This document shows positions 1 to 8,669 of a stretch of 64,000 bases of DNA, piece by piece (position 1 is the stretch's first letter; every line of letters starts with the position of its first letter). This stretch comes from Streptomyces ferrugineus (GTDB lineage Bacteria > Actinomycetota > Actinomycetes > Streptomycetales > Streptomycetaceae). The stretch lies in assembly GCF_015160855.1 (NCBI RefSeq), contig NZ_CP063373.1, forward strand, positions 4,898,001 through 4,962,000, written 5' to 3'. The position numbers were made by a program, and so were the translations under genes. Under the pieces are notes generated by a model, which did not search any database, had not been told where the DNA came from, and saw only the letters and a list, made by a program, of their open reading frames with translations.

Positions 1-1470
1 GGCACCGCCTGCCTGAACGCCTATGTCCAGCCCCTGATGTCACGCTACCTCGACGAACTGCGCGCCGACCTGGCCACCATGGGGATCGACGCGCCCCTTC
101 GCGTCATGCTCTCCGGCGGCGGCATCACCACGGTCGAGGACGCCAAGGAGGTCCCCGTGCGGCTGCTCGAATCGGGCCCCGCCGCCGGCCTCATCGCCGC
201 GGCCGCCCTGGCCCGGACGCTGGGGGAAGAGGATGTCGTCTCGTTCGACATGGGCGGTACCACGGCGAAGATCGCCGTCGTCCAGGAGGGCCGACCGCGA
301 CGCAGGCACGACTTCGAGGCGGGCCGGGTCGACAAGTTCAAACCGGGCTCCGGACTGCCCGTGCGCCTGACCGTCGTCGACATGATCGAGATCGGTTCGG
401 GAGGAGGGTCGATCGCGGCACCCGACACGCTCGGGCTGCTCAAGGTGGGACCCCGCAGCGCCGGATCCGTGCCGGGTCCCGTGGCCTACGGCCGTGGGGG
501 CGAGCGGCCCACCGTCACGGACGCCGGCCTGGTGCTGGGCCATCTCGACGCGGAGACCTTCCTGGGCGGCGAGATGCGACTGCACACGGCCGAGGTCCAC
601 AAGGCACTGACCCGTGAAGTGGCCGCTCCTCTGGGACTCGAACTCACCGACGCCGCTGCCGGGATCGTGGAGGTGGTCACCGAGAACATGGCGTCCGCCA
701 CCCGTATGCACCTGTCCGAGCAGGGCAGGGACCCTGCCGACTGCGCACTGCTGGCCTTCGGCGGGGCCGGACCCGCACACGCCTACGGACTGGCGAAAGC
801 CCTGAAGATGTCCAAGGTGATCGTGCCGATGAGGGCCGGAGTCATGTCCGCCTGTGGGCTGCTGACCGCCGCACCCACCGTCGACGAGGTCCGCAGCCTG
901 CCGTCACCTCTTGCCGACGTCGACTGGGACCAGGTCGCCACGCTGTACGACGCGATGATGACCCGCGCCACTGGAACACTCGGGCCGGGAGATCCGGAAC
1001 CGGTGCAGGTGCGCCGCTCGGTCGACATGCGCTACCTCGGCCAGGGCTTCGAGATCGAAGTCGACCTGCCCGCACAGGACTTGGGCCCGTCCGACCTCGT
1101 GGCCATCCATACCGCCTTCGAGTCCACGTACCGTGCGGCGTTCGGACGTTCCCTCCACGGACCCGCGGAGGTCGTCAACTGGCGCCTCGCGCTGCGGCGA
1201 CCCGGCCGCGAAGTGTCGTCGATGCAGAGCACGTACGCGCGAGGCCGGACGGCACGCCGCGGTGTCCGGTCGGTCCATTTCCCGGGACACGGAGTGCTCG
1301 AGGCCACGGTGTGGGACCGCTACGAACTCACACCGGGAGCCGAGATGGCAGGACCCGCGGTCTTCGAGGAACGCGAGACATCCTGCTCCTTCGGGCCGGA
1401 ATGCCGGATCAGGGTCACCGACGACCTGACCCTCGTCGTCGAGTTCGACCGCACCGGTACCGCCTCCTAG
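1..1470 (+). CDS. Hydantoinase/oxoprolinase family protein, HyuA type (5' truncated by window)
   Basis: Reading frame 1 is open from the first base, so the gene starts upstream of the window. About 489 C-terminal residues are visible, compared with roughly 650-700 for the family. The sequence shows the HyuA actin-like nucleotide-binding core: the glycine-rich SGGGI segment near the start, the SFDMGGTTAKIAVV phosphate-binding loop, and GSGGGSIA followed by an FGGAGPAHA motif. Family members are ATP-dependent amidohydrolases acting on hydantoins, 5-oxoproline or similar cyclic amides, and also subunits of acetone/acetophenone carboxylase-type enzymes. The substrate cannot be read from the sequence. 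A HyuB partner, if present, must lie upstream because an MFS gene follows directly. It heads the apparent catabolic operon that runs to 5638. Confidence 0.9.
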   Translation, partial: GTACLNAYVQPLMSRYLDELRADLATMGIDAPLRVMLSGGGITTVEDAKEVPVRLLESGPAAGLIAAAALARTLGEEDVVSFDMGGTTAKIAVVQEGRPRRRHDFEAGRVDKFKPGSGLPVRLTVVDMIEIGSGGGSIAAPDTLGLLKVGPRSAGSVPGPVAYGRGGERPTVTDAGLVLGHLDAETFLGGEMRLHTAEVHKALTREVAAPLGLELTDAAAGIVEVVTENMASATRMHLSEQGRDPADCALLAFGGAGPAHAYGLAKALKMSKVIVPMRAGVMSACGLLTAAPTVDEVRSLPSPLADVDWDQVATLYDAMMTRATGTLGPGDPEPVQVRRSVDMRYLGQGFEIEVDLPAQDLGPSDLVAIHTAFESTYRAAFGRSLHGPAEVVNWRLALRRPGREVSSMQSTYARGRTARRGVRSVHFPGHGVLEATVWDRYELTPGAEMAGPAVFEERETSCSFGPECRIRVTDDLTLVVEFDRTGTAS

Positions 1471-1608
1471 AAGCCGCACGACTTGACAGCAACAGTGGGC
1501 CGGAGCCGCGGGGGTCGATCGTCCCCCATCACCTCACCCCACAGGCCCGCACCAACCACCTCATTCAGTAGCTGCCCCGGTCGGTGGCGGCACGAAGGGA
1601 CGATCCTC

Positions 1609-2916
1609 ATGACGACGACGTCGGCAGGGCAGCGCCAAGGGACTCGGCGCATCACGTTCCTGGTGGCTCTCGCGGTTTTCGCACAGGAGTCGACCTGGAA
1701 CTTCTACGAATCTCAGGTTCCGCCGCTCCTGTGGGAGCACCTCGCCAGCGCAGCCGTCGTAGGTCTGCTGATGGGCATGGACAACCTGCTGGGCATCTTC
1801 ATCCAGCCGTGGATCGGCAACCGGTCGGACCGCACGAGGACCTCCTGGGGGCGGCGGATGCCCTACCTGGTCGTCGGAATGCCGATCGCCGCCGTGCTGT
1901 TCGTCGTCATCCCGCACACGGCGGCGTCCTTGCCGCTGTTGATCGCGGTGATGTTCTCGTACGCGCTCGTGGCGAACACGTTCAAGCCGATCGCCGAAGC
2001 ACTCGTGCCGGACTTCATCGCGCCCGAGCGGCGCAGCCGGGCCAATGCCGCAGTCAAGATCGCGTCGAGTCTGACGGCCATCGTCGCGGCGGTCATCAGC
2101 GTCCTCCTGGTCGACAACCATCTGAGCCTCGCCTTCGCGATCCCCGCGATCATCATGCTGATCTCGATCGCGGTGCTCGCCGGCACCGTGCGCGACAGCC
2201 GGTCCCCGGCCTACCGCGCCGCGCTGGCCGAAAGCGACGAGACACACAGGGACGGGCGCGCCGAGCCACGAGTCAGGGACACCCTCCTGGAGATCCTCAA
2301 GGACACCGACCGCCGCCGGCTCCTGCTCCTCGTCGCGATTCTGCTCTTCGGCAGCGCCTGGGCCGCGTCCAGGTCGTTGATGACGCCGTACGGGACGGAA
2401 GCGCTCGACATGTCACGCGGCGCCGCCGGAGGGCTCACCCTGCCGAGCGGTCTCGCGTTCATCGTGGCCGCCTACCCGGCCGCCGTGCTCGCCGAGCGCT
2501 ACGGACGGCTTCGGGTCATGACCGCGGGTATGTCGGTCTTCGCCGGCGCCATGGTGCTGGGGACGCTCATCCAGACTGCGACGGGAGCCACCGTCGCCCT
2601 GTGCATCGCGGCAGCCGGTGCGACCTGTTTCCTGGTCAACGCGGTGGTCGTCCTGTGGAACCTCGCACCCTCGGCACGCGTGTTCGGCACCTACGCCGGT
2701 CTGTACACCGTCGGTTGGGCCGGCGGCGGCTTCCTGGGTCCGGCGCTGGTCGGCGCGATGGTCGACGTCAACGGCTGGCGCTTGATGCTCCTGGACATCG
2801 CCGTCGTCGCCGCGCTGTCGATCACCGTCGTCACCAGGATCAGCGCACTCCAGCGGCGCACAGCCCCCGCACTCGCACAGCGGCAGGAGACGAGGAACAC
2901 ATGGCCCACATCCTGA
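1609..2916 (+). CDS. MFS transporter (sugar-cation/GPH-like)
   Basis: This is a 435-residue membrane protein with about twelve hydrophobic segments. Cytoplasmic loop motifs include NRSDRTRTSWGRRMPYLVVG, typical of the SUC2/GPH-like branch of the major facilitator superfamily. I chose the ATG at 1609 because GAAGGGA lies nine bases upstream. The open frame extends back to 1483, but that stretch is not membrane-like. The 3' end overlaps the dehydrogenase start by 16 nt, which indicates co-transcription. By context it probably imports the substrate of the hydantoinase/AtuA pathway. The substrate itself is unknown. Confidence 0.85.
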   Translation: MTTTSAGQRQGTRRITFLVALAVFAQESTWNFYESQVPPLLWEHLASAAVVGLLMGMDNLLGIFIQPWIGNRSDRTRTSWGRRMPYLVVGMPIAAVLFVVIPHTAASLPLLIAVMFSYALVANTFKPIAEALVPDFIAPERRSRANAAVKIASSLTAIVAAVISVLLVDNHLSLAFAIPAIIMLISIAVLAGTVRDSRSPAYRAALAESDETHRDGRAEPRVRDTLLEILKDTDRRRLLLLVAILLFGSAWAASRSLMTPYGTEALDMSRGAAGGLTLPSGLAFIVAAYPAAVLAERYGRLRVMTAGMSVFAGAMVLGTLIQTATGATVALCIAAAGATCFLVNAVVVLWNLAPSARVFGTYAGLYTVGWAGGGFLGPALVGAMVDVNGWRLMLLDIAVVAALSITVVTRISALQRRTAPALAQRQETRNTWPTS

Positions 2917-3878
2917 TCACCACGGACTACCTGCGGCCCGGCGACGAGGTCGACCAGTACCTGCGGACACACGGCCACACGACCGTCCACTCACCGATGG
3001 CCGGCCGACGCGACCCCGAGCAACTCGTCGCCCTCCTCGACGGCATCGACGCGGCACTCGTCGCCAATGAGCCCCTGACCGCCGACGTCCTGTCCCGAGC
3101 TCCCCGCCTGCGCGCCGTCGTGCGGACCGGCGTAGGCCATGACTCGATCGATATCGCCGCCGCGGGCAGGCTCGGCATCACGGTGAGCAATCTGCCGGGC
3201 ATCAACGCCAACGCCGTGGCCGAGTACACCCTCGGTCTGCTGCTGGCCGCGGCACGGCGCCTGGTGCAGAGCGCGTCCGGGGTCAGGGCCGGTGGCTGGC
3301 CCAGGCAGGACGGCCGTGAACTGCGCGGGTCCACTCTCGGCCTGCTCGGGTACGGCGCGGCCGCCCGTGCCGTCGTACCGCTGGCCCAGGCGTTCGGCAT
3401 GCGTGTCCTCTGCACGACCGGTGTGCCGGAGCACGAGCGCACCGATCCGTCGGTGCGGTTCGTCGGACTTCCCGAGCTGCTGACGACCGCCGACTACGTG
3501 TCGATCCACACCGCGCTCACGGACCGGACGCGACGACTCCTCGACGCCACCGCGTTCGGCCGGATGAAGCCGACGGCGATCCTGGTCAACACGGCTCGCG
3601 GAGCGATCGTCGACGAGCAGGCACTGGCCGACGCCGTGCGCACGGGACGGATCGCCGGAGCGGCGCTCGACGTGGTGGGCGACGAGCCGCTCGCCGCCGA
3701 CAGCCCGCTGCGGGACGTGGACGGGATCGTCGTCTACTCCCACCTCGCCGGACAGACCGCCGAAGCACGCGCGGCTGCCGGCATCGAGGGCGCGGCCGAG
3801 GTGATGGCCGCCCTCGCGGGCCGCCCCCGATTCCCCGTGAACACCCACCTGCTGCCCCAGACCCAGCCGGACGGATGA
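2901..3878 (+). CDS. D-2-hydroxyacid dehydrogenase, NAD(P)-dependent
   Basis: The 325-residue protein has the family's two-domain layout. The dinucleotide-binding fold carries LLGYGAAARA (GxGxxA type). The catalytic triad is recognisable as Arg in NTARGAIVDE, Glu in VVGDEPL and His in YSHLAGQT. Enzymes of this family interconvert 2-oxo acids and D-2-hydroxy acids, for example phosphoglycerate, glyoxylate or formate dehydrogenases. The start at 2901 lies inside the end of the MFS gene, so translation is probably coupled. In this operon it likely oxidises or reduces an intermediate of the imported compound. The specific acid is not evident. Confidence 0.88.
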   Translation: MAHILITTDYLRPGDEVDQYLRTHGHTTVHSPMAGRRDPEQLVALLDGIDAALVANEPLTADVLSRAPRLRAVVRTGVGHDSIDIAAAGRLGITVSNLPGINANAVAEYTLGLLLAAARRLVQSASGVRAGGWPRQDGRELRGSTLGLLGYGAAARAVVPLAQAFGMRVLCTTGVPEHERTDPSVRFVGLPELLTTADYVSIHTALTDRTRRLLDATAFGRMKPTAILVNTARGAIVDEQALADAVRTGRIAGAALDVVGDEPLAADSPLRDVDGIVVYSHLAGQTAEARAAAGIEGAAEVMAALAGRPRFPVNTHLLPQTQPDG

Positions 3879-3930
3879 CACACCCCTGCCATGCCACTCA
3901 CCCCACACCGACAGGTAAGGAAGAACACCC

Positions 3931-5316
3931 ATGGACAACGAACCGGCCCGTTCCGTCAGGGTCCTCACACCAACAGGCATGCTCGGAGCCGGATTTCCCG
4001 AGGCCACCGTCGAACGCGGCCTGGAACTGGGCGCCGACGTGATCGCCGTGGACGGAGGGAGCACCGACTCCGGCCCCTACTACCTCGGTGCGTCGCAGCC
4101 CAAGACCACCCGCGCGGCGGTCGCCCGCGACCTTCGCGTGCTGCTGAAAGCCGCGGCACGCGCCGGCATCCCGCTGATCGTGGGCTCCTGCGGTACCAGC
4201 GGCACCGACAACGGCGTCGACTGGGTCTCCGAGATCGTCGCGGACATCCAGGCAGACGAAGGACTGAGCCTCCCGGTAGCGCGGATCTACAGCGAGCAGG
4301 ACGCCGACCGCCTCAAGGAGCAACTGACGGCCGGCCGCATCCACCCGCTGCCGCCACTGGGAGATCTCCAGCCGGACACCCTCGACAGCTGCACCCACAT
4401 CGTCGGAATGATGGGGCACGAACCGATCGTCGCCGCGATCGAGGCCGGCGCCCAGGTCGTGCTGGCGGGACGGGCCACCGACACGGCCGTCGCGGCCGCC
4501 TACCCCCTCATGAAGGGGATGCCGGCCGGACCGACCTGGCACGCCTCCAAGATCGTCGAATGCGGCGGACAATGCACCAGCGACCCAAGGGCCGGTGGAG
4601 TACTGGCCACCATCGACACCGACGGCTTCACCATCGAGCCGCTCGACCCGACCGCGGCCTGCACCCCCATCCTGGTCGCCGCACACATGCTCTACGAGAC
4701 CGTGAACCCCTTCCGGATGCGTGAGCCCGACGGCACCCTCGACGTCAGCGAGGCCACCTACACGGCCCTCGACGACCGCACGGTGCGCGTGGAGGGTTCG
4801 CGTTTCCACGTTGCCGACCAGCACACCGTCAAGCTCGAGGGCGCGCGCGTCACCGGCTACGAGACGATGTCCTTCAGCGCCGTCCGGGACCCGCACATCC
4901 TCGCCCAGATCGACGACTGGGCCGACCTGTTGCGCGCGGTGCTGACGCAGCGGGTGGAGCAGACTCTGGGCCTCGGCGAGGACAAGTACGCCTTCGACGT
5001 ACGCCTCTACGGCCACAACGCCGTACTGGAGCAGGCCGACCCGGCCCAGGGCCCGCCCCGTGAGGTGGGAGTCATGCTCCTCGTCAACGCGCCGGACCAG
5101 GAGACCGCCACCGCCGTCGCCAAGATCGCGAACCCCTTGATGCTGCACCTGCCGACTGCCGACATGCACTACCTGCCCAGTCTGGCCTTCGCCACCTCCC
5201 CGGCCGAGATCGAGCGCGGCCCCGCGTACGAGTTCGTCCTCAACCACGCCGTCGACACCACCACCCCCACCGACATGTTCCGCATCGAGATCGAGGAGAC
5301 CCCGCGCCATGGCTGA
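3931..5316 (+). CDS. AtuA-like protein (DUF1446, acyclic terpene utilisation family)
   Basis: The 461-residue protein begins with a typical AtuA-domain signature (residues 8-40: TPTGMLGAG ... ADVIAVDGGSTDSG). It continues with VGSCGTSGTDNG and a conserved GHEPIVAAIEAGAQVVLAGRATD-type region, read in two parts. AtuA proteins belong to an acyclic terpene degradation cluster in Pseudomonas, but the biochemical role of the domain is not established. An AAGGAAG ribosome-binding site precedes the ATG. The gene overlaps the DUF4387 gene by 8 nt. DUF1446 and DUF4387 are often neighbours or fused in acyl-CoA and hydantoinase-type catabolic clusters (family knowledge), which fits this operon. Confidence 0.85.
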   Translation: MDNEPARSVRVLTPTGMLGAGFPEATVERGLELGADVIAVDGGSTDSGPYYLGASQPKTTRAAVARDLRVLLKAAARAGIPLIVGSCGTSGTDNGVDWVSEIVADIQADEGLSLPVARIYSEQDADRLKEQLTAGRIHPLPPLGDLQPDTLDSCTHIVGMMGHEPIVAAIEAGAQVVLAGRATDTAVAAAYPLMKGMPAGPTWHASKIVECGGQCTSDPRAGGVLATIDTDGFTIEPLDPTAACTPILVAAHMLYETVNPFRMREPDGTLDVSEATYTALDDRTVRVEGSRFHVADQHTVKLEGARVTGYETMSFSAVRDPHILAQIDDWADLLRAVLTQRVEQTLGLGEDKYAFDVRLYGHNAVLEQADPAQGPPREVGVMLLVNAPDQETATAVAKIANPLMLHLPTADMHYLPSLAFATSPAEIERGPAYEFVLNHAVDTTTPTDMFRIEIEETPRHG

Positions 5317-5638
5317 GTCCGGCCCCACCACGCTCGGAGACCTGGCCTTCGAGGTCCGGTCCAAGAACGCCGGGCCCTTCTGGGTCACCATGGAACTGTT
5401 CATGCGTGACGCCGAGAGCTACGCCATCGCCGCCGACGAGTCGTTCCTCAACGAGCACACGGTCGCCGAGCTCTACGGAGTCGACGAGACCGAGATCCAG
5501 ATGTTCCGCATCCCGTCGCTGAACGTCGTAAAGATCTCCTTCCCGCGCCCGGTCAGCCAGGCATCCCTCCGCGACCGTGACATTCACTCCGGACAGCATC
5601 ACGTTCCCCTGGCGACGCTGCTCGTGCCCGCGACCTGA
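5309..5638 (+). CDS. DUF4387 family protein
   Basis: This small protein (109 residues) starts 8 nt inside the preceding AtuA gene. It has the DUF4387 pattern: LGDLAFEVRSKNAGPFWVT near the N-terminus, a central IQMFRIPSLNVVKISFPRP and a histidine-containing QHHVPL end. Its length matches the family, so the transposon inserted 45 bp downstream has not truncated it. The function is unknown. Its consistent pairing with AtuA suggests a subunit or partner of that protein. It is the last recognisable gene of the catabolic operon, and any further genes have been separated from it by the composite transposon. Confidence 0.85.
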   Translation: MAESGPTTLGDLAFEVRSKNAGPFWVTMELFMRDAESYAIAADESFLNEHTVAELYGVDETEIQMFRIPSLNVVKISFPRPVSQASLRDRDIHSGQHHVPLATLLVPAT

Positions 5639-5687
5639 ACACGCTTGGGGCCGGGTGGACATCGCCGTCCGTCCCACGTGGCCTGAG

Positions 5688-7269
5688 CTTGGTGTTTAAC
5701 CTCGGCCGTTCACCTGACCCGCTGATCTTGGTTCGTTCCAGGGACAACAGGGCGGCCGTTCTTCACGCTTCGAGGTGTCGAGCAACGTCGCGTGAAGGAA
5801 CGGCCGCTGGTGAAGAGTCTCGCCGCTGAACAGTCCGCTGACGCCGCGGTGGGCGTCCTGTCCCACTTTCGTGTCGAGTTCTACGACTGCCTCTACACCC
5901 GGGCGGATGCGCTCTTCGAGCTCACCGACGCGGTGCTGTGCTCGGACGGCCCGGTGACGTCGCTGGTCGAGTTGACGCTCACCGCCGAGCACCGGCGCGG
6001 GCACGGAGCGATGTACGACGCGGTCAACCACGGCTGGCTGGAACCGCGCCGCCTGCGCAGGCTGCTGGCCGCCACGCCGCTGCCACGCGCCGCCGACGGG
6101 CGGATCGTGCTCGCGGTGGACGTGAGCAACTGGCTGCGACCCGACGCCCCCACCAGCCCGGAGTTGCTGTTCTGCCACGTCTACGGGCGGGGCCGCAGCG
6201 CGGATCAGTTCATCCCCGGCTGGCCCTACTCCTTCGTCGCCGCCCTGGAGACGGGACGCACGTCATGGACGGCCGTGCTGGACGCGATCCGGCTGGGGTC
6301 GTGCGACGATGCCACCGCGGTGACCGCCGCCCAGCTGCGCGAGGTGGTCACCCGGCTGGTGCACGCCGGGCAGTGGCAGCCGGGCGACGCAGACATCCTC
6401 GTCGTGATGGACACCGGCTACGACGTCACCCGCCTCGCCTACGTCCTGGCCGACCTGCCCGTCGAACTGGTCGGCCGCCTACGCTCGGACCGCGTCATGC
6501 TCCGGGACGCCGGCCCACGCCGCTCCTCCCCGCGTGGCGGGCAGCCCCGCAAGCACGGCGGCGTCCTCACCTTCTCCAAGCCGGAGACCTGGCACACCCC
6601 CGACCAAGCCACGACCTGCGACACCACCCGCTACGGCACGGCCGAAGCCCTCGCCTGGGACCGGATGCACCCCCGATTGCAGGCCCGCGGCCCCTGGCTC
6701 GACCACTGCGGCGAACTCCCTCTGATCCACGGCACGTTGATCCGGCTGAAGGTCGAGCACCTACCTGGTGACCGCGACCCCAAGCCGGTATGGATGTGGT
6801 CCTCGCGCACCGGCATGACCGGCCAGGACGTCGACCTGCGCTGGCAGGCGTTCCTCCGCAGATTCGATCTTGAACATACCTTCCGGCTGTTCAAGCAGAC
6901 CCTGGGCTGGACCGTCCCCAAGGTCCGCGATCCGCACACGGCCGACCTGTGGACCTGGCTGATCATCGCCGCCCACACCCAACTCCGCCTCGCCCGGCCC
7001 CTCGCCGAGGACCTCCGCCGCCCCTGGGAACGGCCCTCCGAGCCGCGCCGGCTCACCCCCGCCCGAGTCCGCCGAGGGTTCCGCCACCTCCGCGTGAAGA
7101 CCGCCCGTCCCGCCGACGTGCCCAGACCCTCCAAGCCCGGACCCGGACGCCCACCCGGCTCGAAGAACCGCAGGCCAGCCCCACGTCACGAGCCTGGGAA
7201 GACCGTGAAACGAATCGAAACCCTCACCGAACACGTCCGCCTGAAACAGCAGCGAGGTTAATGATCAAG
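5688..7269 (+). mobile_element. Insertion sequence copy 1 (DDE transposase)
   Basis: Boundaries come from comparison with the second copy at 8670-10251, where identity stops abruptly. The ends form imperfect inverted repeats: left CTTGGTGTTTAACCTC and right, read on the other strand, CTTGATCATTAACCTC. CTGAG flanks both sides. The element holds one gene. Confidence 0.85.
5792..7261 (+). CDS. IS transposase, copy 1
   Basis: The 489-residue DDE-type transposase fills the element. Candidate catalytic acids are Asp in VLAVDVSNWLRPDA (about residue 111), Asp in ADILVVMDTGYDV (about 209) and Glu in RFDLEHTFRLFKQTLGW (about 359). The tail is rich in Arg, Pro and Lys. I recognise it as a type common in Streptomyces and usually labelled simply as a putative transposase (NF041680-like, from memory), related to the IS4/IS701 group. 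An in-frame ATG/GTG choice near 5792 is not decisive. It differs from copy 2 by Ser instead of Pro in DAIRLGS. Confidence 0.85.
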   Translation: MKERPLVKSLAAEQSADAAVGVLSHFRVEFYDCLYTRADALFELTDAVLCSDGPVTSLVELTLTAEHRRGHGAMYDAVNHGWLEPRRLRRLLAATPLPRAADGRIVLAVDVSNWLRPDAPTSPELLFCHVYGRGRSADQFIPGWPYSFVAALETGRTSWTAVLDAIRLGSCDDATAVTAAQLREVVTRLVHAGQWQPGDADILVVMDTGYDVTRLAYVLADLPVELVGRLRSDRVMLRDAGPRRSSPRGGQPRKHGGVLTFSKPETWHTPDQATTCDTTRYGTAEALAWDRMHPRLQARGPWLDHCGELPLIHGTLIRLKVEHLPGDRDPKPVWMWSSRTGMTGQDVDLRWQAFLRRFDLEHTFRLFKQTLGWTVPKVRDPHTADLWTWLIIAAHTQLRLARPLAEDLRRPWERPSEPRRLTPARVRRGFRHLRVKTARPADVPRPSKPGPGRPPGSKNRRPAPRHEPGKTVKRIETLTEHVRLKQQRG

Positions 7270-7364
7270 CTGAGGTCCCGGTCCGTATGCGAACCGGATG
7301 CGTTTGAACGGCCTGCTACTCGGCCGGCGGCGACATCCTGTGGGCGTCCACCGCTGGGCCGCGT

Positions 7365-7399
7365 CAGGCACCTCCCGGCGACCGGCCCGGAGGTGCCTG
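7365..7399 (-). terminator. Hairpin terminator downstream of the LLM gene
   Basis: CAGGCACCTCC (7365-7375) and GGAGGTGCCTG (7389-7399) form a perfect 11-bp stem with a 13-nt loop, about 70 bp beyond the stop codon of the minus-strand monooxygenase gene. There is no clear U-run, which is common for Streptomyces terminators. Confidence 0.55.
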
Positions 7400-7467
7400 G
7401 CGGCAGCGCTTGGCTGCCGAAGTGGCCGTCATGCAGGCCGGCACGCCCTACGCCCTACCCCCTGTGC

Positions 7468-8490
7468 TCAGCGCCAGCCCAGTGCCGGAGCGACATGGGT
7501 CAGGAGGCTCTCGATCACGTGGGCGTTGTACGCGACCCCGAGCTGGTTCGGCACGGTGAGCAGCAGGGTGTCGGCGACGGCGACGGCTTCGTCGTCGGCG
7601 AGTTGCTTGACCAGCACATCGGGCTCGGCGGCGTAGGAGCGGCCGAAGACTGCGCGGGTGTTGGCGTCGATGTAGCCGATCTGATCCTTGGAGTCGCTCT
7701 CACGGCCGAAGTAGGCGCGATCACGGTCGTCGATCAGTGCGAAGATGCTGCGGCTGACCGACACCCGCGGCTCGCGGGTGTGCCCGGCCTCCCGCCAGGC
7801 CGCACGGTAGGCCTCGATCTGCTTGCGCTGCTGGACGTGCAGCGGTTCGCCGCTTTCGTCGTCCTTGAGGGTCGAGCTCTGCAGGTTCATCCCGAGCGTG
7901 GCCGCCCACACCGCCGTGGCGTTCGAGCCGGACCCCCACCAGATACGGTCCCTGAGGCCCTCGGAGTGCGGCTCGATGCGCAGCAGCCCCGGCGGGTTGG
8001 AGAACATCGGATTGGGGTTGGGCCGCGCGAACCCCTCGCCCCGGAGCACATCGAGGAGGCGCTCGGTGTGGGCGCGTGCCATGTCGCCGTCGGTCATCCC
8101 CTCGGACGGCACATGCCCGAAGTGGCGCCAGCCGTCAATGACCTGCTCCGGTGATCCCCGGCTGAGGCCGAGCTGCAGCCGACCACCGGAGATCAGGTCT
8201 GCGGCGCCGGCGTCCTCGGCCATGTACAGCGGGTTCTCGTAGCGCATGTCGATCACGCCGGTGCCGATCTCGATCCGGCTGGTACGCGCGCCGATGGCCG
8301 CGAGCAGCGGGAATGGCGAGGCGTACTGCCGCGCGAAGTGATGGACCCGGAAGTACGCGCCGTCGGCGCCCAGTTCCTCCGCGGCCACCGCGAGGTCGAT
8401 CGCCTGGAGGAGGGAATCCGCCGCGGAGCGCGTCTGCGAGTGCGGGGACGGCGTCCAGTGTCCGAAGGACAGGAACCCGATCTTTTTCAT
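7468..8490 (-). CDS. LLM class flavin-dependent oxidoreductase
   Basis: The roughly 340-residue luciferase-like monooxygenase has a characteristic (beta/alpha)8 start MKKIGFLSFGHW. Other landmarks are YFRVHHFARQ, the IEIGTGVIDMRYENPLYMAEDA segment (given here in parts) and LQLGLSRGSPEQ. These features define reduced-flavin monooxygenases of the bacterial luciferase superfamily. I prefer the start at 8490 because homologues begin at MKKIG; an in-frame start six codons earlier exists at 8508. It is the only gene between the two IS copies and so the likely cargo of the composite transposon. The substrate is unknown. Confidence 0.85.
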   Translation of the reverse strand: MKKIGFLSFGHWTPSPHSQTRSAADSLLQAIDLAVAAEELGADGAYFRVHHFARQYASPFPLLAAIGARTSRIEIGTGVIDMRYENPLYMAEDAGAADLISGGRLQLGLSRGSPEQVIDGWRHFGHVPSEGMTDGDMARAHTERLLDVLRGEGFARPNPNPMFSNPPGLLRIEPHSEGLRDRIWWGSGSNATAVWAATLGMNLQSSTLKDDESGEPLHVQQRKQIEAYRAAWREAGHTREPRVSVSRSIFALIDDRDRAYFGRESDSKDQIGYIDANTRAVFGRSYAAEPDVLVKQLADDEAVAVADTLLLTVPNQLGVAYNAHVIESLLTHVAPALGWR

Positions 8491-8669
8491 ACCGCTTTCA
8501 ACAATCAAGGTCGCTGTTCATTCCCTGCCGACCCTGCCGCGCCCTGGGACCAGCAACGCGGTCGCCAGGGCACGCGCATGCGACCCTTCGCGAGCATCGG
8601 TGCCCTGGCCCGGGCGGTCACGAGCCAGTCCCGCTCGCTGGCCTCACCCCCCTGCTGGCCGGCTCTGAG

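Noticed and set aside
40..780. Long minus-strand open frame under the hydantoinase gene
   Set aside because: It is an antisense shadow typical of GC-rich coding DNA, with no family-like motifs. The same applies to many long antisense frames, e.g. 3898-5403, 24260-26473 and 45011-46237.
1584..2900. N-terminal extension of the D-hydroxyacid dehydrogenase frame to 1584
   Set aside because: The extension is the MFS gene read in the wrong frame, with an Arg/Pro-rich product. The dehydrogenase domain starts at 2901.
7275..7467. A small gene between the first IS copy and the LLM gene
   Set aside because: Only a terminator hairpin is visible, and no frame has coding character.
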